A stretch of DNA of 57,105 nt from an uncultured Oscillospiraceae bacterium. Its GTDB lineage: Bacteria > Bacillota > Clostridia > Oscillospirales > Acutalibacteraceae. The stretch covers positions 1 through 57,105 of the forward strand of contig CABSLQ010000009.1 of assembly GCA_902478605.1 (NCBI GenBank), in the 5' to 3' direction. Both the position numbers and the translations under genes were made by a program. The notes beneath the pieces were generated by a model. That model saw nothing but the letters and a program-made list of their open reading frames with translations. It did no database searches and was not told the DNA's origin. Shown in pieces: positions 48,930 through 57,105 of this stretch. How positions within the stretch are numbered: position 1 is the first letter of the stretch; the number at the start of each line of letters is the position of its first letter.

Positions 48930-49345
48930 ATATCCTGTTTGTCTGCACCGGCAATACCTGCCGCAGCCCGATGGCCGCTGCCCTTATGCAGCGGCGCATG
49001 GAGCAGGAGGGCGTTCCTGGCACGGCGGAAAGCGCCGGGCTGGCGGCGGACGGCGGTCCCGCTTCCTTCGGGGCGCAGGCCGCGCTGGCCGAATGGGGGC
49101 TGGATCTGTCCGGCCACCGCTCGCGGCAGGTGACGGCGGCCCTTTGCGCCGGGGCGGACCTGGTGGCGGCCATGTCGCCGCACCATGCACAGGCGCTGCG
49201 CGCCATGGGGGTATCTTCCAACAAGCTGGTGGTGCTGGCGGAGGGGACGGGTGGCATTCCCGATCCGTTCGGCGGCGATCTGGCCGTGTACCGCCGTACG
49301 CGTGACGCACTTGAACAGGCCATACAGGCGCTGCCTATCCGGTGA
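48926..49345 (+). CDS. Low-molecular-weight phosphotyrosine (or phosphoarginine) phosphatase
   Basis: 139 residues. P-loop CTGNTCRS (Cys7 to Ser14) and the general-acid loop DPFG (Asp near residue 112). Could act on Tyr or Arg phosphates; the family cannot be separated from this sequence alone. Coupled to the HD gene. Confidence 0.88.
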   Translation: MNILFVCTGNTCRSPMAAALMQRRMEQEGVPGTAESAGLAADGGPASFGAQAALAEWGLDLSGHRSRQVTAALCAGADLVAAMSPHHAQALRAMGVSSNKLVVLAEGTGGIPDPFGGDLAVYRRTRDALEQAIQALPIR

Positions 49346-49379
49346 GCGTCAAATTAACAGAAAGGGTACAACTTCCATT

Positions 49380-49868
49380 ATGGACGAACACAGTACAAAG
49401 CCCCCGGCAGGGAAACCCCTTACGGGGCTGATGATTACGCCCATGCATGCGGATCATCTCGATTCGCTCGCCGACCTGGAAAGCCTCGCGTTTTCCACGC
49501 CGTGGTCGTATGACGCGCTGGCCGAAGAGCTGCAGAATCCGCTGGCCGTCTTTTACGTCGCCGAGGATGTGGACGCCGAAAGCGCGGTGGGCTATGTGGG
49601 CATGCACCACATTCTGGACGAAGGGTATATCACCAACGTGGCGGTGCATCCGGCCTATCGCCGCCGGGGAGTGGCCACGGCGCTGCTCGAGCAGCTGGAA
49701 AAATACGCCGAGAGCCACGATATGTCCCGGATCACGCTGGAGGTGCGCGCCTCCAACGACAAGGCGATTGCGCTGTACAAAAAGATGGGATATAAAAAGG
49801 AAGGCGTGCGTCCCGGGTTTTACGATTCGCCCAAGGAGGACGCGCTCATCTATACATTAAAGCTGTAA
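49380..49868 (+). CDS. rimI: Ribosomal protein S18 alanine N-acetyltransferase
   Basis: 162 residues from the ATG at 49380; the frame is open far upstream as a shadow of the phosphatase. GNAT fold: GYITNVAVHPAYRRRGVATALLEQLEKYA (acetyl-CoA loop RRRGVA) and TLEVRASNDKAIALYKKMGYKKEGVRPGFY. Located before tsaD as in many genomes. Confidence 0.9.
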   Translation: MDEHSTKPPAGKPLTGLMITPMHADHLDSLADLESLAFSTPWSYDALAEELQNPLAVFYVAEDVDAESAVGYVGMHHILDEGYITNVAVHPAYRRRGVATALLEQLEKYAESHDMSRITLEVRASNDKAIALYKKMGYKKEGVRPGFYDSPKEDALIYTLKL

Positions 49869-49929
49869 GGGTACAGGGGGAGGCGCATGCCTTTCCCTGC
49901 CTTGTTTATGGAAAGGGGCCGCGCGCAAC

Positions 49930-50952
49930 ATGCGGATATTGGGAATCGAATCCTCCTGCGACGAGACGGCCGCCGCGGTGGTGGAGGACGGCCGGACCGT
50001 CCTGTCCAGCGTCGTCGCCTCCCAGGTGGAAGAACATAAGCTGTACGGCGGTGTGGTCCCCGAAATCGCCAGCCGCCGCCACGCCGAGGCCATAAGCGGC
50101 GTGGTGCGTGAGGCGCTCGAGGGCGCGGGTCTGTCCATCGCCGGGGTGGATGCGGTGGCGGTCACCTATGCACCGGGGCTCATCGGCGCGCTGCTCGTGG
50201 GCGTCAACTATGCCAAGGGGCTGGCCTTTGCGGCGGACAAGCCGCTGGTGCCGGTACACCATCTGCGTGCCCACATTGCGGCAAACTATCTGGCGCATCC
50301 GGCGCTTGAGCCGCCCTTTCTGTGCCTCGTCGTGTCGGGGGGGCACAGCCATATCGTGCGGGTGGAGGATTACACCCGGTTCGCGGTGGTGGGCCGCACG
50401 CGGGATGACGCGGCGGGCGAATGCTTTGACAAGGCGGCCCGGGCGATGGGGCTGCCCTATCCGGGCGGAATCCACCTCGACCGGCTGGCGGCGGACGGCG
50501 ATCCGCAGGCGTATAAGCTGCCCCGTCCCCGGGTGGAGGGCAGCCCGTACGATTTCAGCTTTTCGGGCCTCAAGACGGCGGTGATCAACCTGCTGCACAA
50601 CGCACAGCAGAAGGGAGAGGCGGTGTGCCTGCCCGACCTCGCCGCTTCCTTCCAGCACACGGTGGTGGACATGCTCGCCGACAATTTCCTGCGCGCCGCG
50701 GCGGACAGCGGAGCACACACCCTTGTGCTTGCGGGCGGTGTGTCGGCCAACTCGGGGCTGCGCCGCCGCATGGAGGAGGAATGCGCCCGGCGGGGACTGC
50801 GCCTGTTTGTGCCGCCGCTTTCCCTGTGCGGGGACAACGCCGCCATGGTGGGGGCGCAGGGCTTCTTTGAGTACCGGGCGGGAAACCGGGCGGGAATGAA
50901 TTTGAACGCCTGCGCTTCGCTGCCGATTGACGCCGGGTTTAACGGGCTGTAA
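49930..50952 (+). CDS. tsaD: tRNA threonylcarbamoyl transferase TsaD
   Basis: 340 residues. Adds threonylcarbamoyl to A37 of ANN-decoding tRNAs. Signatures: IESSCDETAAAVVEDG, metal-binding HHLRAH, VSGGHSHIV and KLPRPRVEGSPYDFSFSGLKTA. TsaB and TsaE are not in the window. Confidence 0.97.
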   Translation: MRILGIESSCDETAAAVVEDGRTVLSSVVASQVEEHKLYGGVVPEIASRRHAEAISGVVREALEGAGLSIAGVDAVAVTYAPGLIGALLVGVNYAKGLAFAADKPLVPVHHLRAHIAANYLAHPALEPPFLCLVVSGGHSHIVRVEDYTRFAVVGRTRDDAAGECFDKAARAMGLPYPGGIHLDRLAADGDPQAYKLPRPRVEGSPYDFSFSGLKTAVINLLHNAQQKGEAVCLPDLAASFQHTVVDMLADNFLRAAADSGAHTLVLAGGVSANSGLRRRMEEECARRGLRLFVPPLSLCGDNAAMVGAQGFFEYRAGNRAGMNLNACASLPIDAGFNGL

Positions 50953-51038
50953 AAAAGTCTTTGCAGGACGCCGCGACCAAAAATGCAAACATACAGACTG
51001 AACGTTAAAAAATTATCAAATTATTCATATTTGTCCTC

Positions 51039-51068
51039 TTGCGTTCCGCTGCGCGGATGGTCTATAAT
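51039..51068 (+). promoter_or_regulatory. pckG promoter with upstream AT-rich element
   Basis: TTGCGT (51039-51044), 18-nt spacer, TATAAT (51063-51068). An AT-rich stretch at about 51003-51032 may act as an UP element. Confidence 0.75.
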
Positions 51069-51118
51069 AGAGGGCGATATCGGCTGCATGCGATGGCTTA
51101 AGAAAGGGGTATCATAGA

Positions 51119-52879
51119 ATGACCAACAACAAAACGGTTCTCGACTGGATCGACGAGAAGGTCCAGCTTGTCAAACCTGACAAGGTGGTCTGGATCGACG
51201 GGTCGGAGGCGCAGCTCGAAGCGCTGCGTGCGGAGGCCTGCTCCACCGGCGAGATGATCAAGCTCAACGAGGAAAAGCTGCCCGGCTGCTACCTGCACCG
51301 CACGGCGGTCAACGACGTGGCGCGCGTGGAGCACCGCACCTTCATCTGCTGCGAGAAGAAGGAAGATGCCGGCCCCACCAACAACTGGATGGCACCCGCC
51401 GAAGCTTACAAAATGCTGTATGACATTGCGCGCGACAGCTACAAGGGCCGCACGATGTATGTCATTCCCTATTCCATGGGCCCGATCGGCTCTCCGCTGG
51501 CTAAAATCGGCATCGAGCTGACCGACTCCATCTACGTCGTGCTGAACATGGCGATCATGGCGCGCGTGGGCCAGAAGGTTCTCGACACCCTGGGCGACAG
51601 CAACGACTGGGTGCGCGGCCTGCACTGCAAATGCGACATCGACGAGGAGAAGCGGTATATCTGCCACTTCCCGCAGGATAACACCATCATTTCGGTTAAC
51701 TCCGGTTACGGCGGCAACGTGCTGCTCGGCAAGAAGTGCTTCGCGCTGCGCATCGCGTCCTACCAGGGCCACAACGAGGGCTGGATGGCCGAGCATATGC
51801 TGATCCTGGGCCTCCAGAACCCGAAGGGCGAGGTCAAGTACATCGCCGCCGCCTTCCCGTCCGCCTGCGGCAAGACCAACCTGGCCATGCTGATTCCGCC
51901 CGAGGCGTATCAGAAGAAGGGCTACAAGGTTTGGTGCGTGGGCGACGATATCGCCTGGATGCGCAAGGGCCCGGACGGCCGCCTGTGGGCCATCAACCCG
52001 GAGAACGGCTTCTTCGGCGTGGCTCCCGGCACCAACGCGAAATCCAATCCGAACGCCCTGGCTTCCACCCGCAAGGGCACCATCTTCACCAACGTGGTGC
52101 ACAACCTGGATGACAACACCGTGTGGTGGGAGGGCCTCGACAAGAACCCGCCCACGAACGCGCTCAACTGGAAGGGCGAGAAATGGGACTGCACCGACGG
52201 CTCCAAGGGCGCGCATCCCAACTCCCGCTTCACCGCGCCGGCGGAGAACTGCCCCTGCATCTCGCCGGAGTTCAACTCCACCACCGGCGTGCCGATTTCG
52301 GCCATCGTGTTCGGCGGCCGCCGCGCGAAGACCGCTCCCCTCGTGTATCAGTCCCGCGACTGGGATAACGGCGTGTTCGTAGGCTCCATCATGGCCTCCG
52401 AGACCACCGCGGCCGCGACCGGCGCCGTGGGCGTTGTGCGCCGTGACCCGATGGCGATGCTGCCCTTCTGCGGCTACAACATGGCGGATTACTGGGCGCA
52501 CTGGTTCGATATGGGCGAGGTGCTCGGCGACAAAGCCCCGAAGATCTTCAACGTCAACTGGTTCCGTACCGACGACGAAGGCCACTTCATCTGGCCGGGC
52601 TTCGGCGACAACCTGCGTGTGCTCGACTGGATCATCGACCGCTGCGAAGGCAAGGCCGACGCGGTGGAGACCCCCATCGGCTTCGTGCCCAAGGCGGAGG
52701 ATATCAACCTCGAGGGCCTGGACATCGGTGTCGATACGGTCAAGGGTCTGCTGCAGGTCGACAAGGATCTGTGGGTTAAGGAACTGGACGGCATCAAGGA
52801 ATTCTATGCGCAGTTCGGTGACAGACTGCCGGCGAAGCTCCAGAGCGAGCTGGACGGTCTCGAGGCGCGGCTGAAATAA
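51119..52879 (+). CDS. pckG: Phosphoenolpyruvate carboxykinase (GTP)
   Basis: 586 residues, GTP-type. P-loop AFPSACGKTNLAML (about 245-258), metal-binding region and the PEP loop MGPIGSPLAKIGIELTDS. Interconverts oxaloacetate and PEP. Codons strongly favour C/G in third position, unlike neighbours, as expected for a highly expressed gene. AAGGGG upstream. Confidence 0.98.
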   Translation: MTNNKTVLDWIDEKVQLVKPDKVVWIDGSEAQLEALRAEACSTGEMIKLNEEKLPGCYLHRTAVNDVARVEHRTFICCEKKEDAGPTNNWMAPAEAYKMLYDIARDSYKGRTMYVIPYSMGPIGSPLAKIGIELTDSIYVVLNMAIMARVGQKVLDTLGDSNDWVRGLHCKCDIDEEKRYICHFPQDNTIISVNSGYGGNVLLGKKCFALRIASYQGHNEGWMAEHMLILGLQNPKGEVKYIAAAFPSACGKTNLAMLIPPEAYQKKGYKVWCVGDDIAWMRKGPDGRLWAINPENGFFGVAPGTNAKSNPNALASTRKGTIFTNVVHNLDDNTVWWEGLDKNPPTNALNWKGEKWDCTDGSKGAHPNSRFTAPAENCPCISPEFNSTTGVPISAIVFGGRRAKTAPLVYQSRDWDNGVFVGSIMASETTAAATGAVGVVRRDPMAMLPFCGYNMADYWAHWFDMGEVLGDKAPKIFNVNWFRTDDEGHFIWPGFGDNLRVLDWIIDRCEGKADAVETPIGFVPKAEDINLEGLDIGVDTVKGLLQVDKDLWVKELDGIKEFYAQFGDRLPAKLQSELDGLEARLK

Positions 52880-52901
52880 GCTCCCCCATTCATAAAAACG
52901 C

Positions 52902-52936
52902 AAAAAACCGGTGCACCATCGTGCACCGGTTTTTTT
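52902..52936 (+). terminator. Terminator after pckG
   Basis: ACCGGTGCAC-CATC-GTGCACCGGT stem with A6 before and T7 after. Strong, bidirectional. Confidence 0.95.
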
Positions 52937-53180
52937 CGACGATCGCCTGTTGACTCGGGTTTGCTCCATGGTGTATGGCCTGCCGGAAACGGGCGAAAGA
53001 GACAATCAAAGCCCTCTTCTGAAAGGAAAAACGAGCAGCGGACGGGGGCTGAAATGGTTGAAAAACAGAGGAGGGGCGCCCCCATGGTGAGTTCTTGCAT
53101 GATACGCGGTGAGCCGCTTTCCTGCATGTGCCGCGTACGGCTTTATGGCGGACGGTGCGGAAAATACCACGGAAAAGATC
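52937..53180. other. Spacer between pckG and the GH13 gene
   Basis: About 245 nt with no ORF of note. A TTGACT word (52952) has no good -10. Nothing else recognised. Confidence 0.5.
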
Positions 53181-53209
53181 TTGCTCCCCGCTGTTAAACG
53201 TGGGATAAT
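53181..53209 (+). promoter_or_regulatory. GH13 gene promoter
   Basis: TTGCTC (53181-53186), 17-nt spacer, GATAAT (53204-53209), 34 nt before the ATG. Confidence 0.65.
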
Positions 53210-53242
53210 AGGGGTATTCCTATATTGAGGTGAAAGCACACG

Positions 53243-55126
53243 ATGTCCACGCTGTTTGATTCGCGGGAGGAGCGGTTCCGCTCCCCGTTCGGCGCTGTCC
53301 CGGAAGGGACGGCCATATGGCTGCGCATTCGGTTGCCCAGGGAGTGGCACTGCTCGGCAAGCCGGCTGGTGATTTGCATGGATGGCAGGCCGGACGAGCG
53401 GGACGGTATGTTTTGGGCCGGTATGGACGGCGCCGATCACGAATGGTGGGATTGCCACTACACGCCTGCCCGGCCGGGATTGTACTGGTATGCGTTTGAG
53501 CTGACGCTGCCCGACGGCACCGCCTATCTTTCCCGGCAGGCGAACGGTCAGGCGGCGTTTTCCCGGGAATACCGCGATGCGCGCTGGCAAATCACCTGCT
53601 ATGAAGCGGGATTTACCACGCCCGACTGGCTGGCCGGCGGGGTGATGTATCAGATTTTCCCCGATCGGTTCGCCAGGTCGGAGGAGGAAAAGCCGAATGT
53701 ACCGGCCGACCGGGTGCTGCGTTCCGACTGGGGGGGACAGCCGGAGTGGCGGCCCGACGCCACCGGCACGATCCGCAACAACGATTACTTCGGCGGGGAT
53801 CTGCGCGGCATCGAACAGCGGCTTGACCGTCTGGTTCAGCTTGGCGTGACCTGCCTGTATCTCAACCCGATTTTTGAGGCGCATTCCAACCACCGGTACG
53901 ATACGGCGGACTACACCCGGATCGATCCGCTGCTGGGCACCGAAGAGGATTTTCGGTCGCTGGCGCGCACCGCGGAGCGGCTGGGCATCCGCCTGCTGCT
54001 CGATGGCGTGTTCAGCCATACGGGAGCGGACAGCCGGTATTTTAATAAGGAAAGACGCTATCCGGAGGAGGGAGCATACAATTCGCCCGCCTCACCCTAT
54101 GCCACCTGGTATCGTTTTAAAAGATGGCCGGGCGAATACAACGGCTGGTGGGGATTTCCCACATTGCCCGAGGTGGATGAACTGGCGCCGGCATTTCTCC
54201 GCTTTATTACCGGGGAACAGGGCGTGGTGCGGCGCTGGCTGGCAGCGGGCGCAGCCGGCTGGCGGCTGGACGTGGCCGACGAGCTGCCCGATGAATTTCT
54301 CGATGCGCTGCGCCGTGCCGCCCGGTCGGAAAAGCCGGATGCGCTGATACTCGGTGAGGTGTGGGAGGACGCGAGCAACAAACAAAGCTATGGCCATCGG
54401 CGGCGGTATCTGCTCGGCCGGCAGCTGGACAGCGTGATGAATTATCCCTTCCGGGCGGCGATACTGGATTTCCTGCGCGGAGGGCCGGCAGAAGACTTTT
54501 TCAACCGGATTTGGGATGTGGTGGAAAACTATCCGCCGCAGGTGACCCGCCTGCTGATGAACAGCATCGGCACGCACGACACGGAGCGGGCGCTGACGCT
54601 GCTGGCCGGGGAACCGGCCGGCGGCCGTGGCCGCGCATGGCAGGCCGCACAAAAGCTGTCTCCCGTGCAGCGGGAGCGGGGGCTGCGGCTGATGCGGCTG
54701 GCCAGTGCGCTGCAGTATTGTCTGCCCGGCGTGCCCTGTGTGTATTACGGCGACGAGGCGGGCATGGAGGGATACCGCGATCCGTTCAACCGCGGCTGTT
54801 ACCCGTGGGGCCAGGAGGACGAAGGGCTTCTTGGCTGGCATCGGAAGCTGGGTCAGCTGCGCCGGGTCTGCCCCGCGCTGAAGGAAGGGGCCTTTCGGCC
54901 GCTGCCGGCCGGCAATGAGGTGGTGTGCTTCCTGCGGGAAGATGCGGCAAAAGGAAGCCGGCTGCTCTGTGCAGTCAACCGGGCGGAGGCGGAGCGTACC
55001 GTGGTGCTGCCCGGCGAGTGGCGGGGATACACGGTGCAGCTCGGCGGCGGCTGGATAGCGGAGGACGTGCTGCATCTGCCGGGCGAGGACTGCGCGATTG
55101 TCATGATGGAAACGGAAGCATTCTAA
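53243..55126 (+). CDS. GH13 alpha-glucosidase (neopullulanase/cyclomaltodextrinase type)
   Basis: 627 residues, no signal peptide. N-terminal beta domain (about 1-125), then the TIM barrel: region I DGVFSHTG (254-261), region II GWRLDVADE (nucleophile D343), region III E372 in LILGEVWED and region IV THDTER (444-449). All three acids are present. Domain layout fits GH13_20 enzymes hydrolysing maltodextrins in the cytoplasm. Confidence 0.92.
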   Translation: MSTLFDSREERFRSPFGAVPEGTAIWLRIRLPREWHCSASRLVICMDGRPDERDGMFWAGMDGADHEWWDCHYTPARPGLYWYAFELTLPDGTAYLSRQANGQAAFSREYRDARWQITCYEAGFTTPDWLAGGVMYQIFPDRFARSEEEKPNVPADRVLRSDWGGQPEWRPDATGTIRNNDYFGGDLRGIEQRLDRLVQLGVTCLYLNPIFEAHSNHRYDTADYTRIDPLLGTEEDFRSLARTAERLGIRLLLDGVFSHTGADSRYFNKERRYPEEGAYNSPASPYATWYRFKRWPGEYNGWWGFPTLPEVDELAPAFLRFITGEQGVVRRWLAAGAAGWRLDVADELPDEFLDALRRAARSEKPDALILGEVWEDASNKQSYGHRRRYLLGRQLDSVMNYPFRAAILDFLRGGPAEDFFNRIWDVVENYPPQVTRLLMNSIGTHDTERALTLLAGEPAGGRGRAWQAAQKLSPVQRERGLRLMRLASALQYCLPGVPCVYYGDEAGMEGYRDPFNRGCYPWGQEDEGLLGWHRKLGQLRRVCPALKEGAFRPLPAGNEVVCFLREDAAKGSRLLCAVNRAEAERTVVLPGEWRGYTVQLGGGWIAEDVLHLPGEDCAIVMMETEAF

Positions 55127-55145
55127 AGGAAAGAAGTGAGCGGAC

Positions 55146-56162
55146 ATGACAGAAAACAACGGGATGGTATGGCGGGATCGGTTTGAGGGGCCGCTGCGGT
55201 TGTGGGGCCTTGGCACGCAGGAGGGAAAAGCGTTTCCTCTCTGCCGGCTGCCGGGGAATGTACGCGGCGTGTTGTCCGAAGATGTGCGCAAGCTGTCGTA
55301 CCACACGACGGGCGTACGGCTGCGGTTCCGCACCGATGCGGACAGTATCGCGCTGCGTGCCCGGCTGCGGGAAGAAGACGTGCTCGGCCATGGCATGCCG
55401 CGGCTGATGCGCCACGGGTTCGATCTGTATGTAAACGGGCGGTTTGTCTGGAATCTGATGGCGCCGGGCAATGGATTGCTTCTCGACGAAAAGCGGGAGC
55501 TGGCGGCCGGCTGGAAAGAGATCACGGTGTATTTTCCGCTGTACAACGGCGTCGAGTCTCTGGAGGTGGGGTTCCCGTCCGGAGCGCAGCTGGAGGAGGC
55601 CACGCCGCTGACCATAGCCAAACCGCTGGTTTTCTACGGCTCCTCCATCACGCACGGCGCCTGTGCGAGCCGGCCGGGCAACAATTATGTCGCCATGCTG
55701 TGCCGGGCGATGGATGCGGACTATCTCAATCTGGGATTCAGCGGCAACGCGAAGGGAGAAATCGAGCTGGCCGATTTCATCGGTGACCTGACCATGAGCG
55801 CCTTCGTGCTGGATTATGATCATAATGCGCCCGATCCCGCGCACTTGGCCCGCACCCATTATCCTTTTTATAAAAGGGTGCGGGAAAAGCAGCCGGATCT
55901 GCCTATCCTGATGCTTACCAAATGCGATGCGCTCTGGAATCCGGAGGACGCCGCGCAGCGGCGCGCCATTATCCGGGAAACCTACCGCCGCGCACAGGCG
56001 GAAGGGGACAAACACGTCGGCTTTATTGACGGGGCGGAATTTTTTGGAACGCGGTTCCCCGACAATTGCTCCGCCGACTCGATCCACCCGAACGATCTGG
56101 GCTTTTCCCGCATGGCGGAGCGGATCGAACCGGCGCTGCGTTCCCTGCTTGCGGGGCAATAA
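55146..56162 (+). CDS. SGNH-hydrolase esterase with N-terminal jelly roll
   Basis: 338 residues. About 1-150 is a beta-sandwich, followed by an SGNH domain: GSSITHG (nucleophile Ser167), LGFSGNAKGE (Gly/Asn) and DSIHPNDLGF (catalytic Asp/His). Carbohydrate esterase-like, likely deacetylating oligosaccharides in the cytoplasm; no signal peptide. 20 nt after the GH13 gene, probably an operon. Confidence 0.88.
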   Translation: MTENNGMVWRDRFEGPLRLWGLGTQEGKAFPLCRLPGNVRGVLSEDVRKLSYHTTGVRLRFRTDADSIALRARLREEDVLGHGMPRLMRHGFDLYVNGRFVWNLMAPGNGLLLDEKRELAAGWKEITVYFPLYNGVESLEVGFPSGAQLEEATPLTIAKPLVFYGSSITHGACASRPGNNYVAMLCRAMDADYLNLGFSGNAKGEIELADFIGDLTMSAFVLDYDHNAPDPAHLARTHYPFYKRVREKQPDLPILMLTKCDALWNPEDAAQRRAIIRETYRRAQAEGDKHVGFIDGAEFFGTRFPDNCSADSIHPNDLGFSRMAERIEPALRSLLAGQ

Positions 56163-56195
56163 AAAGGTGGGGCGCCGCGGCGCCCCACCTTTTTT
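56161..56195. terminator. Bidirectional terminator
   Basis: AAAAAGGTGGGGCGCC (56161-56176) and GGCGCCCCACCTTTTTT form a near-perfect stem between the convergent esterase and sleB genes. Confidence 0.95.
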
Positions 56196-56899
56196 CAGGA
56201 GCAGAAGACATGCTTACCGATGGTGGTGATGATGGGACGGGAACGGATCCATTTGTTGGTGGCGGTTACGGGGTTATAATAGTAAATCGCTCCGCCCGAC
56301 GGATCCCAGCCGTTGAGGGCATCCTGTGCCGCACGGTAGCTGCTTTCGGCCACCGGCTGATCGAACTGGCCGTCATATAAACAGGAAAAGGCGCCGTTCT
56401 GGTAGATGACGCCGGCGATGGTGTCCGGAAAAGAAGGATGCGCCACCCGGTTGAGCACGACCGCGCCGACCGCCACCTGCCCGGTATAGCTCTCGCCGCG
56501 CGCTTCGGCGGAGATGAGCCGGGCCAGCAGGTTGTAATCGCTTTGGCTGTAGTTGCCGCCGGAACTGCTGCCCGAAGAAAAGATGCCCATCGCTTTAAGG
56601 GTGGCCGGCCCGGCAATGCCGTCCGCCGTCAGCCCGTTTTTCTTCTGGAAGCGGATAACCGCTTCTTTGGTCTGCTTGCCGTAGATGCCGTCCACTTTAC
56701 CGGCGTTGTAGCCCCAGTTGTTCAGCTTGGTTTGGATCTGACGGACTTCCTCACCGCGGGAGCCCTCCTTGGACAGAACGGCGACCGTCCGGCCGGCGGA
56801 AAAGAGCGCCAGCGAAAAAAGAACCGCTATGGTCAGGACGGCAAACCGCCACAGGGAAGCACGCAGGCCATGTATCTTTGGCAGCTGTATCGTATCCAT
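56195..56899 (-). CDS. sleB: Spore cortex-lytic enzyme SleB-like
   Basis: 234 residues. Hydrophobic segment (about 17-36) as signal/anchor, peptidoglycan-binding domain (VRQIQTKLNNWGYNAGKVDGIYGKQTKEAVIRFQKKNGL) and a C-terminal hydrolase (LLARLISAEARGESYTGQVAVGAVVLNRV with the catalytic Glu). Degrades spore cortex during germination. GGAGG lies upstream of the ATG. Confidence 0.92.
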   Translation of the reverse strand: MDTIQLPKIHGLRASLWRFAVLTIAVLFSLALFSAGRTVAVLSKEGSRGEEVRQIQTKLNNWGYNAGKVDGIYGKQTKEAVIRFQKKNGLTADGIAGPATLKAMGIFSSGSSSGGNYSQSDYNLLARLISAEARGESYTGQVAVGAVVLNRVAHPSFPDTIAGVIYQNGAFSCLYDGQFDQPVAESSYRAAQDALNGWDPSGGAIYYYNPVTATNKWIRSRPIITTIGKHVFCS

Positions 56900-57072
56900 G
56901 AATCAAAGCCCTCCTCAAACGGCATTTTGTCCCTAGTCTGTCAGGTTTTCGCACAATTATGCCGCCTGCATGGGAGGTGGAGAGGATTTCCAGCAATCTT
57001 TTGCTTTTTTGGTCGAATTTTTGGGTAAACGCACACTTTTTGCGCTGGGAAAAAATAAATGAAGAAAGGGTA

Positions 57073-57102
57073 TTGACATGAGGGGGAGGGAAGTGGTATT
57101 AT
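57073..57102 (+). promoter_or_regulatory. Promoter at window edge
   Basis: TTGACA (57073-57078), 18-nt spacer, TATTAT (57097-57102), pointing out of the window; its gene is not visible. Confidence 0.75.
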
Positions 57103-57105
57103 AGC

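Noticed and set aside
1..57105. CRISPR arrays, prophage, insertion sequences and rRNA genes
   Set aside because: No regularly spaced repeats, integrase, transposase, phage structural genes or rRNA sequence were seen.

Overview
The window is the replication-origin region of a spore-forming member of the Firmicutes, most likely class Clostridia near the Oscillospirales/Ruminococcaceae. Support for this: the gene order (rpmH-rnpA-yidD-yidC-jag to the left, dnaA-dnaN-rlbA-recF-remB-gyrB-gyrA to the right), a SleB-type spore-cortex hydrolase, SpoIIIJ/Jag, Noc and Soj/Spo0J homologues, GTP-type PEP carboxykinase, rpmA with a Prp-cleaved N-terminus, Gram-positive promoters (TTGACA-17-TATAAT) and strong GGAGG ribosome binding sites. 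The sequence is fairly GC-rich, so long antisense ORFs shadow most genes.

Layout: 46-2.0 kb, rplM-rpsI and a left-handed beta-helix protein (minus). 2.1-5.3 kb, the rpmH operon (minus). 5.5-18.8 kb, dnaA, an oriC between dnaA and dnaN with DnaA boxes and a DnaA-trio-like tract, then dnaN to gyrA (plus). Five YcxB-like membrane-protein genes are inserted between gyrB and gyrA. 19-29.3 kb, a polysaccharide deacetylase, mnmG-rsmG, a structured RNA, noc, a YerB-like lipoprotein, a HEPN/MNT pair, tRNA-Arg(CCT), parAB and serS; two identical parS-like sites lie here. 29.3-32.8 kb, an acyl-ACP thioesterase coupled to a nuclease-fold/winged-helix protein, a preQ1 riboswitch with queT, a DUF1624 membrane protein and a FlK-like thioesterase. 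33-37 kb, rplU-prp-rpmA, a riboswitch-like leader, obgE, mrnC and a YitT protein. 37.2-38.0 kb, two small accessory genes. 38.2-45.0 kb, a six-gene aromatic amino acid operon (aroF-tyrA-aroB-aroA-aroC-pheA, minus) preceded by a leader peptide and attenuator. 45-47.1 kb, an XRE regulator, a Cys-rich mini-protein and aroE-aroK. 47.1-50.9 kb, acpP, a YgjP-like metallopeptidase, an HD protein, a low-molecular-weight phosphatase, rimI and tsaD. 51-57.1 kb, pckG, a GH13 glucosidase with an SGNH esterase, and sleB.

How the genes work together: the core handles initiation of replication (dnaA/oriC/dnaN), origin segregation and nucleoid occlusion (parAB, parS, noc), DNA supercoiling (gyrAB) and membrane-protein insertion (yidC/yidD/jag). 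The aromatic operon encodes DAHP synthase, 3-dehydroquinate synthase, the last two common-pathway steps and the Phe and Tyr branches. aroE and aroK sit in a separate minus-strand pair; aroD is not in the window.

The most notable non-coding elements are an attenuator whose 33-residue leader peptide carries Phe, Tyr and Trp codons, a three-helix leader upstream of obgE in which the closing helix and a terminator share a strand, and a roughly 200-nt structured RNA between rsmG and noc. All calls rest on reading the sequence alone; no database search was run.
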